From contig NZ_JACTAG010000002.1 in NCBI RefSeq assembly GCF_014763045.1, positions 1 through 64,000 on the forward strand: a stretch of DNA of 64,000 bases, written 5' to 3'. The translations under genes and the position numbers were made by a program. The DNA is from Sulfitobacter aestuariivivens (GTDB taxonomy: Bacteria; Pseudomonadota; Alphaproteobacteria; Rhodobacterales; Rhodobacteraceae). The notes beneath the pieces were generated by a model that was not told the origin of the DNA, searched no databases, and worked only from the letters and a program-made list of their open reading frames with translations. Below, piece after piece: positions 1 through 8,718 of this stretch (the stretch's first letter is position 1; every line of letters starts with the position of its first letter).

Positions 1-335
1 TCCGGACCTACTGGTCCAGCCATTGCGAAGGTTGCGTGCTCAAGGACAAATGCACCAACAGCAAGGAGCGGCGCATTCGCAGATGGGAACACGAAGACGT
101 TCTGGAACGCGTTCAGCAGCGCCTAGACAAAGACCCCAATCAACTGGCTGTTCGCAGCATGACCGTTGAGCATCCCTACGGCACGATCAAGTCCTGGATG
201 GGTCCCACGCACTTCAAGATGTGAAGATTGAAAAACGTCGCCACCGAGATGGCCTTGCACGTCCTCGCCGACAACATGACCCGCGTCATGAAGATCATTG
301 GGGTTCCGGCTTTGGTCGCCGCGATGAAGGCCTGA
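1..335 (+). pseudogene. IS1182-type transposase, 3' remnant with internal stop
   Basis: Reading from base 3 gives the C-terminal part of an IS1182-family DDE transposase: a Cys-rich stretch (HCEGCVLKDKC), then RRIRRWEHEDVLERV and the VEHPYGTIKSWMGPTHF block typical of the family. An in-frame TGA at 222-224 interrupts the protein. The same frame then resumes with LKNVATEMALHVLADN and ends at 333-335, so this is a nonsense mutation (probably CGA to TGA) rather than a frameshift. The 5' part lies outside the window. The following 271 bases (336-606) hold no gene I can support and are probably the rest of the insertion sequence or its flank. Confidence 0.8.
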
Positions 336-606
336 AAGGCAGCTGCTTGGCCAAAGACCCTTCTCAACGAAGCCCAATCGCCCCAGATCGCCTTAAGAAT
401 GGCATTCAGACCAAATCTGAACGATCAGAAAGGCCGACTGGCAGACCACCCGATAATAAAGCATCTCAAGAAATGCCGCAAAAACTCCAACCGTTTCCAC
501 ACAGACTTCGGACGAAGTTGCCGTTCACATAACAAGCGTCAATGACAGCTTTCTTGTCGCCGAACAGGGTCGGTAGTCGACGGCGCAGAACACGTTGGGC
601 ACTGCA

Positions 607-984
607 CTATCGCTCGTCCTTTGCTCCAGCTTCACCATAACCTGCAAGTCGCAAACCCATTTGCGCATTCCAAAGGCCGCAACCGAACCGGCGCATCGGC
701 GTGGCAATTCGCAGCAGTATAGGCCGGGCTGCACCGAAGCTCATACTGATCGATAGGTGCAGCGGTGACGTGGAGGTCTGGAGATACATTTTCGGCTTTT
801 CCCAAGTGCCTTCATCTGTTCGCGTCCAACCTGATAGCTTCTCGGCAAGGCGAGAGATCATGGCGTCAGTATCGAGTTCGGCAAGTCCTTCCACTGGTTT
901 ACCAGTGACAAGCGCTGAGTAAACGGCGTGATGGTCACGGTCGAGAGTCTCCACGTAGCGCCAAAATGCAATGTCGTAGCTCAT
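607..984 (-). CDS. Conserved hypothetical protein
   Basis: I do not recognise a named family. The 125-residue protein begins MSYDIAFWRY, an opening I associate with small cytoplasmic hypothetical proteins of proteobacteria. Start 984 is chosen because that pattern begins there; an in-frame ATG at 1032 would add 16 atypical residues. The protein contains TWEKPKMYLQTSTSPLHLSISMS in the middle and a basic C-terminal third (MRRFGCGLWNAQMG). It lies between a decayed transposase and the rpsA terminator on the same strand. A truncated or slightly degenerate gene is possible given the neighbour. Confidence 0.5.
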   Translation of the reverse strand: MSYDIAFWRYVETLDRDHHAVYSALVTGKPVEGLAELDTDAMISRLAEKLSGWTRTDEGTWEKPKMYLQTSTSPLHLSISMSFGAARPILLRIATPMRRFGCGLWNAQMGLRLAGYGEAGAKDER

Positions 985-1183
985 GTTTTGGGGCGATCTC
1001 AACGTAAACCTTATGAGCTGACGTTCGCGCATACTGCAGCATCGGTCAACTTTGATGCAAAACGGCCCGCTTCAATACGACCCTAGCCCGGACTCAAGCC
1101 GCAGGCGGCGAACTCGAATACGCCAATTGGAGGCAAAAGGGGCACGCGCAGCAACGCAGATCACCCCAGACAGCGGCCGCAAC

Positions 1184-1214
1184 AAAAAAAGGCCCCGCAC
1201 TCATGCGGGGCCTC
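1184..1214 (-). terminator. Rho-independent terminator of rpsA
   Basis: On the minus strand a perfect 8-bp GC stem (GGCCCCGC paired with GCGGGGCC, 1191-1198 and 1205-1212) with a 6-base loop is followed by seven T residues. It begins 25 bases after the rpsA stop codon. Confidence 0.93.
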
Positions 1215-1238
1215 TCATAACTCTCCAAGCCGGTTGGC

Positions 1239-2918
1239 TTACTTCTCGTCGTCGCCCTTCAGCGCCGCACCAAGGATATCGCCCAGGGACGCACCGGAGT
1301 CTGAGGAGCCGTACTGTTCCACGGCCTCTTTCTCTTCAGCGATTTCACGCGCCTTGATGGAGACACCCAGACGGTGTGCCTTGGCATCCACGTTGGTGAT
1401 GCGCACGTCGACTTTATCACCGACAGAGAAACGCTCGGGGCGCTGCTCGGCACGGTCACGGGACAGATCAGAGCGGCGGATGAAGGACTTCATGCCTTCG
1501 TATTCCACCTCAACGCCGCCATCTTCGATGGAGGTCACGGTGACCGTCACGATGGAGCCACGCTTCACGCCGCCAACGGCTTCGGCAAACTTGTCGCCGC
1601 CAACGCCCTTGATCGACAGGGAAATGCGCTCTTTCTCGACGTCCACTTCGGACACGATCGCTTGCACGACGTCGCCCTTGCGGTAGTCCTGAATGGCCTC
1701 TTCGCCACGCTGGTCCCAGCTGAGGTCGGAAAGGTGCACCATACCGTCGATGTCCCCATCGAGGCCAACAAACAGACCGAATTCGGTGATGTTCTTGACT
1801 TCGCCTTCGACCTCTGTGCCCTCGGGGTGTGTTTCTGCAAACACTTCCCATGGGTTGCGCATGGTCTGCTTGAGACCAAGGGACACGCGGCGCTTGGCCC
1901 CGTCAATTTCCAGCACCATGACTTCGACTTCCTGAGAGGTCGACACGATCTTGCCTGGGTGGACGTTCTTTTTGGTCCAGGACATCTCGGACACGTGAAC
2001 CAGACCTTCGACGCCCGGCTCAAGCTCAACAAAGGCACCGTAGTCGGTGATGTTGGTGACGCGACCGGTATGCGAGGATTCCAGCGGATACTTCGCGGCC
2101 ACCAGATCCCATGGATCTTCCTGTAGCTGCTTCATACCAAGGCTGATGCGGTGCGTTTCCTTGTTGATCTTGATGACCTGCACCTTGATCGTCTCGCCAA
2201 TGGCGAGGATCTCGGACGGGTGGTTCACACGGCGCCATGCCATGTCTGTCACGTGCAGCAGGCCATCTACGCCACCAAGGTCAACAAACGCACCGTATTC
2301 GGTGATGTTCTTGACCACACCGTCGACCGTCTGACCTTCGGTCAGGTTGCCGATCACTTCAGCGCGCTGTTCGGCGCGGCTCTCTTCGAGGATCGCACGA
2401 CGCGAGACCACGATGTTGCCACGGCGACGGTCCATTTTCAGAACCTGGAACGGCTGCTTGAGACCCATCAATGGGCCCGCATCGCGCACGGGGCGCACAT
2501 CGACCTGAGAGCCGGGCAGGAACGCAACTGCGCCGCCAAGATCCACGGTAAAGCCACCTTTGACGCGGCCAAAGATCGCGCCTTCGACACGCTCTTCTGC
2601 GGCGTATGCCTTCTCCAGACGGTCCCATGCCTCTTCGCGGCGCGCCATCTCGCGAGAGATGACAGCTTCGCCGCGCGCGTTCTCTACCTGGCGCAGGAAC
2701 ACTTCGACTTCGTCGCCGACTTCAACTTTGGGAGCTTCGCCGGGTTCGGCAAATTCTTTCAACTCGACGCGGCCTTCCATCTTGTAGCCCACATCGATAA
2801 TGGCTTGGCCCGCTTCGATCGCGATGACTTTGCCTTTGACAACAGACCCCTCAGAGGGCGTGTCCATTTCGAAGCTTTCTTCAAGGAGCGCTTCAAACTC
2901 ATCCATCATATTTGCCAT
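1239..2918 (-). CDS. rpsA: 30S ribosomal protein S1
   Basis: Ribosomal protein S1 binds mRNA on the 30S subunit and helps start translation. The 559-residue product consists of consecutive S1/OB-fold repeats, with clear copies such as GQTVDGVVKNITEYGAFVDL, HTGRVTNITDYGAFVEL and GEVKNITEFGLFVGL. This fits the six-repeat architecture and length usual in alphaproteobacteria. The start at 2918 (MANMMDEFEALL) follows an AGGA motif about 12 bases upstream; an in-frame TTG at 2939 is less likely. In many relatives rpsA is next to cmk and ihfB. Here sbtA, a LysR gene and others lie between cmk and rpsA. Its own promoter, leader hairpin and terminator indicate monocistronic transcription. Confidence 0.97.
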   Translation of the reverse strand: MANMMDEFEALLEESFEMDTPSEGSVVKGKVIAIEAGQAIIDVGYKMEGRVELKEFAEPGEAPKVEVGDEVEVFLRQVENARGEAVISREMARREEAWDRLEKAYAAEERVEGAIFGRVKGGFTVDLGGAVAFLPGSQVDVRPVRDAGPLMGLKQPFQVLKMDRRRGNIVVSRRAILEESRAEQRAEVIGNLTEGQTVDGVVKNITEYGAFVDLGGVDGLLHVTDMAWRRVNHPSEILAIGETIKVQVIKINKETHRISLGMKQLQEDPWDLVAAKYPLESSHTGRVTNITDYGAFVELEPGVEGLVHVSEMSWTKKNVHPGKIVSTSQEVEVMVLEIDGAKRRVSLGLKQTMRNPWEVFAETHPEGTEVEGEVKNITEFGLFVGLDGDIDGMVHLSDLSWDQRGEEAIQDYRKGDVVQAIVSEVDVEKERISLSIKGVGGDKFAEAVGGVKRGSIVTVTVTSIEDGGVEVEYEGMKSFIRRSDLSRDRAEQRPERFSVGDKVDVRITNVDAKAHRLGVSIKAREIAEEKEAVEQYGSSDSGASLGDILGAALKGDDEK

Positions 2919-3011
2919 ATGGCGTGTTTTTCCTAACAAGTGTTTATACGGGCCGCGCGGTTGTCTCCGCCGGTCTTTCAGGTTTCAGTTGGTCCGCCGG
3001 GCCGGGTGCGA

Positions 3012-3045
3012 CACGAAAAGAAGAAGGGCCGGGATAAACCGACCC
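3012..3045 (-). promoter_or_regulatory. Terminator-like hairpin in the rpsA leader (possible attenuator)
   Basis: On the minus strand GGGTCGG (3045-3039) and CCGGCCC (3032-3026) form a 7-bp stem with one G-U pair and a 6-base loop. The sequence CTTCTTCTTTTCG follows. It lies between the promoter and the start codon of rpsA. S1 is known in other bacteria to regulate its own synthesis; a role for this hairpin in that is inference. Confidence 0.45.
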
Positions 3046-3094
3046 TGCCTGAGGTTTCGCGTCTGGTGCGTGTATCCGCCCCTTGGACAACGCG

Positions 3095-3123
3095 CGTATA
3101 GGCCGCTGTTCGCTTGATTGCAA
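3095..3123 (-). promoter_or_regulatory. Sigma-70 promoter for rpsA
   Basis: Minus strand TTGCAA (-35, 3123-3118), a 17-base spacer and TATACG (-10, 3100-3095). The predicted transcript start is about 170 bases upstream of the rpsA start codon. Confidence 0.6.
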
Positions 3124-3312
3124 GGCCGATTGGGGAACTGCGCGCGGACCCGCACGGAATTGCCGAAGAGCACGTTTGGGTATGGCGCGGCTGTTGTGCC
3201 GAGAGACTTTTCTAAGGCTCGCCGATGCCCGCATCCTCATCCGCCAGAGGCGTTGTCAGCCATGAAACGCGGCGGCACCCGGATCGGCGCAGCGAACCCC
3301 TGCCCTGAGGTG

Positions 3313-3348
3313 CAAAACCGACCCCGCGGCACTTGGCTGCGGGATCGG
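3313..3348 (-). terminator. Terminator of the sbtA-like gene
   Basis: A 10-bp stem on the minus strand (CCGATCCCGC with GCGGGGTCGG, one wobble pair) with an 11-base loop is followed by TTTTGC. It lies 23 bases after the sbtA stop codon. Confidence 0.75.
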
Positions 3349-3371
3349 AATAAACATTTTGTATTTTATCC

Positions 3372-4448
3372 TCAAAGTCCGATCAGTACATCCGCAAGCG
3401 CCATGAACAGCGGGATGCTAAGGATCGCGACCGGCGTACCGATGCCGGTCGAGGTGCCCACGTAGGCCGAAGAGTTCGCCTCGGGCAGCGCACCGCGCAT
3501 TGTGGGCGGACCCGAGATGTCAGAGCTGGACGCGGCCATCACCGACAAGAGCACCACACCGCCCGCCGAGAAACCTGTAAGCTGGTGCGCGATATATCCA
3601 ACACCAAAGCCGATCAGGCCGTGCACAATAGGCGCAGTGATCCCATAGAGGATGTAGGCATGGGCAACCTTGCGCATCTCGGAAATCCGCATCCAGGCTT
3701 CCATCCCCATGATCAGCATCAGGATCGACAGCAATCCCCGGAACATCGGCTCATAGAAGCTTTTGTAGACGGACCCCGGCTCAGCAAAGATGCCCAACGC
3801 CAGACCAACTACCAACGCAGAGATCGCAGGACTGCGGAACGTATCTACCAAAATTCCCTTGAGCAGGCCCTCCTCGATCGCACCGTCGCCCGACTTTCCG
3901 CCGCTCATGCCACCACCGGACAAGACCATCGTGCCGCCACCCACAGCTCTGGCTGCCTCGGCCTTGCGCGCCGCACTCAGCTTGGCCATGACGATGGCCG
4001 TGACAAGTGCCGCAATGTCCATGAAAGGATAGAGCGCACCGATAAAGCCTTCGTACGCGATGCCGTCGTCGTCGAGAATGGCCATCCCTGCCGCAAGGGT
4101 GGACGCTGAAACCGCCCCGAAAAGCCCCGCTGTCGCAAGGCCGTCTACCTCATTGACCCCCCGCCAGCGCGCAAGGGTCCGGCTGCCCAGAAACACGATT
4201 GTGATACCGACAAGGCCAGCCCCGATTGCAGGCACGATAAGCTCTACGAAATTGGCTTCGCGGACGGAAATGCCTGCGCCCATGCCCACCTTGAGCAAAA
4301 GCACCACGACGATAAACTTGTAGACGGGCTCCGGTATCTCAAACTTACTGCCAAGTGCTGCCAGCATCATGCCGGCAATCAGAAAGGCAAGCGTGGGCTT
4401 TTGAAACTGTTCAACCAGTGTGCTGGCAATCGTGGCGATGATATCCAT
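3372..4448 (-). CDS. SbtA-like sodium-dependent bicarbonate permease family protein
   Basis: The 358-residue protein is almost entirely hydrophobic, with about ten membrane segments, and resembles the SbtA/DUF897 family. Recognisable stretches are TLAFLIAGMMLAALGSKFEIP near the N terminus and the LFGAVSASTLAAGMAILDD segment. A hydrophilic, Gly-rich linker (GGGTMVLSGGGMSGGKSGDG) splits the two halves, as the cytoplasmic linker does in this family. Cyanobacterial SbtA imports bicarbonate with sodium; the substrate in proteobacterial members is largely assumed. AAGGA lies just upstream of the start. The gene is divergent from a LysR regulator, which probably controls it. Confidence 0.8.
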   Translation of the reverse strand: MDIIATIASTLVEQFQKPTLAFLIAGMMLAALGSKFEIPEPVYKFIVVVLLLKVGMGAGISVREANFVELIVPAIGAGLVGITIVFLGSRTLARWRGVNEVDGLATAGLFGAVSASTLAAGMAILDDDGIAYEGFIGALYPFMDIAALVTAIVMAKLSAARKAEAARAVGGGTMVLSGGGMSGGKSGDGAIEEGLLKGILVDTFRSPAISALVVGLALGIFAEPGSVYKSFYEPMFRGLLSILMLIMGMEAWMRISEMRKVAHAYILYGITAPIVHGLIGFGVGYIAHQLTGFSAGGVVLLSVMAASSSDISGPPTMRGALPEANSSAYVGTSTGIGTPVAILSIPLFMALADVLIGL

Positions 4449-4544
4449 GTTTCAGGTCCTTTGTTCTGCTGGACCTCAGATAGGGCAAACCGTTCATACA
4501 TAAAAATATATCTTTTCTAAGATACTGTTCTATAAACTAAAAGA
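4449..4544. promoter_or_regulatory. Divergent sbtA/lysR promoter region
   Basis: This 96-base spacer between divergent start codons becomes strongly AT-rich toward the regulator, for example the run CATAAAAATATATC. A TATAAA at about 4531 could be the regulator's -10. LysR regulators usually bind such divergent spacers; I could not single out one T-N11-A site with confidence. Confidence 0.4.
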
Positions 4545-5414
4545 ATGGCTACTCTCAATTATCATCATCTCCGCTATTTTCGCGAAGTCGCTACCCAAGG
4601 GCATCTCGGTCACGCGGCCGCGCGCTTGAACGTATCGGCTTCGGCGTTATCAATACAAATCAAACAGTTGGAAGATCGGCTGGGTCACGCGCTTTTTGAT
4701 CGGATCGGGCGCGGCCTGGTGCTGACTGAGGCAGGCCGCATCGCACTTGATCATGCGGACCGCATTTTTTCCGCCGGAGACGACCTGCTGTCCCGCTTGG
4801 CGCAAAGAGAAGTCGGCGGCACTCCGCTGCGGGTCGGGGCCCTATCAACTTTGTCACGCAACTTTCAGCTTCAGTTCCTGCGTCCGCTGTTGGCGTCCGG
4901 TGATCAGGACATTGTCCTGAAATCGGGCGGCTCCAAAGCATTGTTAACAGATCTGGAAACACTCGCACTGGACGTGGTGCTGACAACGGAGGTGCCACAG
5001 GGCACATCGGAACTGGCGTTCGCCGCACAGAAAATCACGGAACAACCCGTCGCGTTGCATGCGCGTGCAGAGAGATTAGAGCACGACAACCTGCCGGATC
5101 TGCTGCGCACAGAACCGCTGATCCTGCCCACCGAAAGCGTCATCCGCGCAAGCTTTGAAAACCTCGTGGCAAAGCTGGGTGTGACGCCGCGGATCATTGC
5201 GAATGTGGATGACATGGCAATGGTGCGTCTTCTGACGCGTGAAGGGGCTGGTGTGGCCGTCGCACCTGCCGTCGTATTGGCCGATGAGATATCCGGGGGC
5301 AGCGTCGCAACCGCCCCCTTCGATCTGCAGATCATGGAACCCTTTTATGCTGTGACCCTGCCGCGCAAGTTTCCACATCCCGCGCTCAAGGCCCTACTGG
5401 CGCTCCCCGGCTGA
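4545..5414 (+). CDS. LysR-family transcriptional regulator
   Basis: A LysR-type protein of 289 residues, the usual length. Residues 1-60 form the winged helix-turn-helix (NYHHLRYFREVATQGHLGHAAARLNVSASALS). The rest is the periplasmic-binding-protein-like effector domain. The N-terminal sequence resembles the NhaR-like branch of LysR proteins. It is divergent from the sbtA-like gene, so it likely regulates that gene and itself; the effector is unknown. Its TGA stop (5412-5414) directly abuts the stop of the converging rhodanese gene. Confidence 0.88.
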   Translation: MATLNYHHLRYFREVATQGHLGHAAARLNVSASALSIQIKQLEDRLGHALFDRIGRGLVLTEAGRIALDHADRIFSAGDDLLSRLAQREVGGTPLRVGALSTLSRNFQLQFLRPLLASGDQDIVLKSGGSKALLTDLETLALDVVLTTEVPQGTSELAFAAQKITEQPVALHARAERLEHDNLPDLLRTEPLILPTESVIRASFENLVAKLGVTPRIIANVDDMAMVRLLTREGAGVAVAPAVVLADEISGGSVATAPFDLQIMEPFYAVTLPRKFPHPALKALLALPG

Positions 5415-5792
5415 TCAGCTCTCAGTTGGGCCGCCCGCCTTTTTCCAGTCAGGAAACCCGCCAATGTTTGTCACGTTGGTAAACCCCATATCCTTGAGGG
5501 TCTTCCCCGCAAGGGCGGCCTGACCACCCGCACCACAAATGAGATAGATCGGTGCGTCCTTTTGAAAAATCGGGTCATAGAGCGCCTCAACCGCCGGGTC
5601 CGCTCGGAACTCAATCATACCGCGCGGCACACGGTTGGCCCCCGCAATGGTACCGCTTTCCGCAATGGAGGCCGTGTCGCGCACATCGATGAATGTCCCC
5701 TCCCCCTTGCCATGGATTGCAATCGCCTCTTCCGCGCTCATCTTCGGCACGTCTGCGTTGGCGGCATCCAAATAGTCCTTGGCGGTTTTCAT
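5415..5792 (-). CDS. Single-domain rhodanese-like sulfurtransferase
   Basis: Rhodanese domains move sulfane sulfur via a cysteine persulfide. The 125-residue protein has the CH2A-like motif FIDVRDT and an active-site loop around Cys86 (CGAGGQ), then GFTNVTNIGGFPDWKKAGGP, the usual end of the domain. The start at 5792 has AAGGAAG upstream; an in-frame ATG at 5819 is less likely. No signal peptide is seen, so it is cytoplasmic. The physiological acceptor is unknown. It converges with the LysR gene with no bases between the two stop codons. Confidence 0.85.
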   Translation of the reverse strand: MKTAKDYLDAANADVPKMSAEEAIAIHGKGEGTFIDVRDTASIAESGTIAGANRVPRGMIEFRADPAVEALYDPIFQKDAPIYLICGAGGQAALAGKTLKDMGFTNVTNIGGFPDWKKAGGPTES

Positions 5793-5927
5793 CTGTAATC
5801 TTCCTTTCTCTTGATCCATCTGAATGATAGCGCCGCAACGCCCGCCAGCAATAGGCTAACTGGACTCATTGCATCGCGGTCGGCACGGCCTATTCTACGA
5901 ACAGCCCTTCAGGATCGGATCCGTTCA

Positions 5928-6794
5928 ATGCCCAAGACACTCCTTGTCACTGGTGCCTCAACCGGCCTCGGTGTTGCGCTCTCGGTGCAGGCCGCGCAAG
6001 CGGGGTTTGAAACCTACGCAACAATGCGCAACCTCGACAAGCGCGCCACGCTCGACGCTGCGGCAGCGGCGGCGGGTGTGACACTCAATGTCTTGCAGTT
6101 GGATGTCGAAGATACAGCAAGCGTCGAAGCTGCTGTTGCAAAGGTCATTGCCAATCACGGCAGGATCGACGTGCTTGTCGCAAACGCTGGTGTCGGCTTT
6201 GTCCGCAGCACCGAACAGGCCACAGAGGAAGAAATCCGCTGGGTCATGGATGTGAACTTTATGGGGCTTGTGCGCTCTACAAAGGCTGTGATCGGGCACA
6301 TGCGGCAGGCCCGTTCTGGCCGGATCATCGCGATCTCTTCCGTTGGCGGGTTGGCGGGGCAGCCATTCAACGAAATCTACTGCGCCTCCAAATTTGCGGT
6401 TGAAGGTTATATTGAAGGTCTCGCGTCGTACGTTGGCCCCGCCTTCGGCCTGCACTTCACCGTGGTTGAACCGGGCGGTATTTCTTCAGAGTTTGCCAAT
6501 TCCGTACTGGCGCGCCTGCAAGACAGCGGCGGCATGTTAGAGGACGAATATCTGCCGCTTTTACAGCGCTACATCGGCTCGCGTGAGGGCCGCAGCGAGG
6601 GTGTGTTCCAGACCCCGGATGAGGTGGCCAAGATCGTGATACGCTGTGCCACGCAGGATACCCCTCCGATCCGCACGCGCACCTCAGACTGGTCGGAACA
6701 GATCACCGCCCTCAAGACCTCGGTCGATCCCGACGGCCGCAAATTGCAGGCGCAGATCCTGGCAGAGTTCATGCCGGGGCTAGAATCGCGCTAG
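5928..6794 (+). CDS. Short-chain dehydrogenase/reductase (classical SDR)
   Basis: NAD(P)-dependent oxidoreductase of 288 residues. Visible are the cofactor motif TGASTGLG (8-15), NAGVG (86-90), and the catalytic triad Ser138, Tyr151 and Lys155 (YCASK). The start at 5928 (MPKTLLVTGAS) is chosen because the Rossmann fold begins immediately; the in-frame upstream extension to 5811 looks noncoding. The substrate cannot be told from sequence. The downstream gene converges on it. Confidence 0.85.
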   Translation: MPKTLLVTGASTGLGVALSVQAAQAGFETYATMRNLDKRATLDAAAAAAGVTLNVLQLDVEDTASVEAAVAKVIANHGRIDVLVANAGVGFVRSTEQATEEEIRWVMDVNFMGLVRSTKAVIGHMRQARSGRIIAISSVGGLAGQPFNEIYCASKFAVEGYIEGLASYVGPAFGLHFTVVEPGGISSEFANSVLARLQDSGGMLEDEYLPLLQRYIGSREGRSEGVFQTPDEVAKIVIRCATQDTPPIRTRTSDWSEQITALKTSVDPDGRKLQAQILAEFMPGLESR

Positions 6795-6825
6795 GCCAAG
6801 AGGCGCGAACCGTCATGCCGCATCG

Positions 6826-7383
6826 TCAGAGCGCCTGACCCTTCTTGCGCAGCTCTTCGAACAGCTTGCGATAGATGCCGTTGGTGTCTCCACCGCCGAA
6901 CACCGCCCCGCCACCGGAATAGGCAGTCCCATAGGTCTTGGCCAGGGTGATGGTCTGTACCAGCCCGGACAGGAACTGATCTTTCTCCAACGGCGACAGC
7001 GGGTGGATGAATACGCCCCACAGCCGGCCATTTGCCACGGCATAGCGCGCGTCGAGTGCGGAATCGAAATTAGCCTGCATCATGCGCAGCAAATCCCCTT
7101 CGCCAAGGCCCGCTGCACCGGCAATCGGAACCATGGCGCGCATCCGGTCAGCGCGGGGGTCGGCGATTACAATGACGGGGATATCATCCAGCGTGAATTC
7201 CAAAGCAGGGCCGCGGGCGACTGCATCAGGGTCCAGCGCCTGCACGATTTCGGCCAGACGCGGCACTGTCATAGGTGGCTCGACAGTGATGCCGGGCGGT
7301 GTTTCTGGCGTGGCGCTCTCCTGCGCGGTGGCCACAAAGGGCAGAAGGACAAGGCAAAGTACGGTCAATCTTATCACGTGCAT
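6826..7383 (-). CDS. Secreted hypothetical protein
   Basis: No named family recognised. The 185-residue protein begins with a signal peptide (MHVIRLTVLCLVLLPFVATAQ), so it is probably periplasmic. The body is mixed alpha/beta with a Gly-rich patch (GTAYSGGGAVFGGGD) and a basic end (FEELRKKGQAL). Start 7383 is preferred over the ATG at 7398 because it gives a cleaner signal sequence. The composition is typical of the neighbouring chromosome. Confidence 0.7.
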   Translation of the reverse strand: MHVIRLTVLCLVLLPFVATAQESATPETPPGITVEPPMTVPRLAEIVQALDPDAVARGPALEFTLDDIPVIVIADPRADRMRAMVPIAGAAGLGEGDLLRMMQANFDSALDARYAVANGRLWGVFIHPLSPLEKDQFLSGLVQTITLAKTYGTAYSGGGAVFGGGDTNGIYRKLFEELRKKGQAL

Positions 7384-7394
7384 GGTCTCCTCTT

Positions 7395-7580
7395 TCATCC
7401 CAGCTTAGCGCTGTGAAAGGGTCGCTGGCGATACACCTTTGGGTGAGCAGCACGCGCCAGCTTCGTAATCCATTGACCATCTCGCTCGTAAGAGATGACG
7501 TTCAGCCGAACTTGCGCATCCAGGTCCAGCCAGGCAGACGACCGCCACCCGGTTTGCAATGTTTCGCACGGTAGTATCAC
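7395..7580 (-). CDS. Possible small protein overlapping the end of cmk
   Basis: A 61-codon frame starts at a GTG that overlaps the cmk stop (GTGA), a configuration compatible with translational coupling. The product (ending [18 protein letters not shown]) has no recognised domain, signal or membrane segment. It fills the otherwise empty gap between cmk and the secreted hypothetical protein. It may be chance; nothing beyond position supports it. Confidence 0.25.
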   Translation of the reverse strand: MILPCETLQTGWRSSAWLDLDAQVRLNVISYERDGQWITKLARAAHPKVYRQRPFHSAKLG

Positions 7581-8194
7581 ACGCCGCCGCGTTTGGCCTC
7601 TATCACAGCCACAGCAGCCGCAATGGCGTCTTCGATGCTCATCTGTGACGTATCAATTTCGACGGCGTCGTCTGCAGGGCGCAATGGCGCATCGGCACGA
7701 CCCATATCGCGCGCATCGCGTGCCTCGACGTCGGCCAGCACCTGTTCATAGGTCACGCTGATCCCCTTTTCAGAAAGTTCCGCAAACCGCCGCTTAGCCC
7801 GCACAACAGCACTTGCAGTCACAAAGAGCTTTGCGTCAGCCTCCGGACAGATCACTGTCCCGATATCGCGCCCGTCAAGAACCGCACCGCCATCGCGCCC
7901 CGCAAATGCGCGCTGAAACTCAAGCAGCGCCTGTCGCACAGCAGGGATCGCGGCGACCTCACTTGCCGCCTGGGCCACTGCGGGCGTGCGCAAGGCGTCG
8001 TTTTCCAGATCATCGGGGTTCAAGGCGCGCGCCGCTGCCTCGGGCGATGCCCCGCCAAGCACCTTGGCCCCCACGGCGCGGTACAAAAGACCGGTGTCGA
8101 GATGCGCAAAACCGAAATGACGCGCCACCGCCTTGGAAATTGTACCCTTTCCCGCCGCTGCTGGCCCATCGATGGCAACCGTGCATCCTGTCAT
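7577..8194 (-). CDS. cmk: Cytidylate kinase
   Basis: Cytidylate kinase phosphorylates CMP and dCMP with ATP in pyrimidine nucleotide synthesis. The 205-residue protein has the P-loop GPAAAGKGT (10-18), the [12 protein letters not shown] segment and DGRDIGTVI, the signature of the family. The ATG at 8194 overlaps the stop of the upstream membrane-protein gene (ATGA), implying coupled translation with it and with aroA. An aroA-cmk linkage is common in alphaproteobacteria. Confidence 0.95.
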   Translation of the reverse strand: MTGCTVAIDGPAAAGKGTISKAVARHFGFAHLDTGLLYRAVGAKVLGGASPEAAARALNPDDLENDALRTPAVAQAASEVAAIPAVRQALLEFQRAFAGRDGGAVLDGRDIGTVICPEADAKLFVTASAVVRAKRRFAELSEKGISVTYEQVLADVEARDARDMGRADAPLRPADDAVEIDTSQMSIEDAIAAAVAVIEAKRGGV

Positions 8195-8718
8195 CGCGTC
8201 TGTCCTTCTGTTCTTGCGCAGGCAAAGCGCCAGGTGACCAGCAATACCATAGCGCCGCAAGCAAGCATTGCCCACTTAAGCTGCGTCAGGCCGCTGGCAT
8301 GCCTGACCACCTCATCGCTTACCGTGCTGCCTGCCCTTACCATCTGCGCGACAATCGCGTTCTCGCTCAAATCCGCCCACAAATAGGCGGCCGGCACCAG
8401 CGCAGCTGCCCCCCGCACCACCCTGTTCCAGCAAAAGGTGTTCAACCAGATGGCCCCGGACAAACAGATCGTCAGCAAAAGCGGAAACACAGTATCAAGC
8501 GCCCTGAAGATGCCCAGATACGTCGACCGCCCCAACAGCATGTTGTCCAGACCATCGAGATAGCGGCGCGCCTCATCAGGTTCATACCCCCAGACACGGC
8601 TGTCGAATATCACCATGCCAGCGGGCTCAAGCATCCCCTTGGAGACACCGAACAAAGCCAGAAACACAAGCGCCGCCAGCCCAGCACAGCCCCAAAGCAG
8701 CCTGGCTGCCCGGCTCAC
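8191..8718 (-). CDS. Four-helix membrane protein of unknown function
   Basis: No family recognised. The 175-residue protein has about four hydrophobic segments: [18 protein letters not shown] near the N terminus, [31 protein letters not shown], and [15 protein letters not shown] near the C terminus. It sits between aroA and cmk with four-base ATGA overlaps on both sides, so it must be co-translated with two biosynthetic enzymes although nothing in it suggests a role in either pathway. Confidence 0.75.
   Translation of the reverse strand: MSRAARLLWGCAGLAALVFLALFGVSKGMLEPAGMVIFDSRVWGYEPDEARRYLDGLDNMLLGRSTYLGIFRALDTVFPLLLTICLSGAIWLNTFCWNRVVRGAAALVPAAYLWADLSENAIVAQMVRAGSTVSDEVVRHASGLTQLKWAMLACGAMVLLVTWRFACARTEGQTR

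Larger units (their letters stand above)
2919..3371. other. Gene-free region: rpsA leader and promoter, sbtA terminator
   Basis: No coding region is supported here. From right to left on the minus strand it holds the sbtA terminator (3313-3348), a sigma-70 promoter (3095-3123), and a leader of about 170 bases for rpsA that contains a terminator-like hairpin (3026-3045). Confidence 0.7.

Noticed and set aside
2151..2936. Long open frame on the plus strand opposite rpsA (261 codons)
   Set aside because: It is antisense to a clear rpsA gene; GC-rich codon bias opens such frames and the product looks like no protein family.
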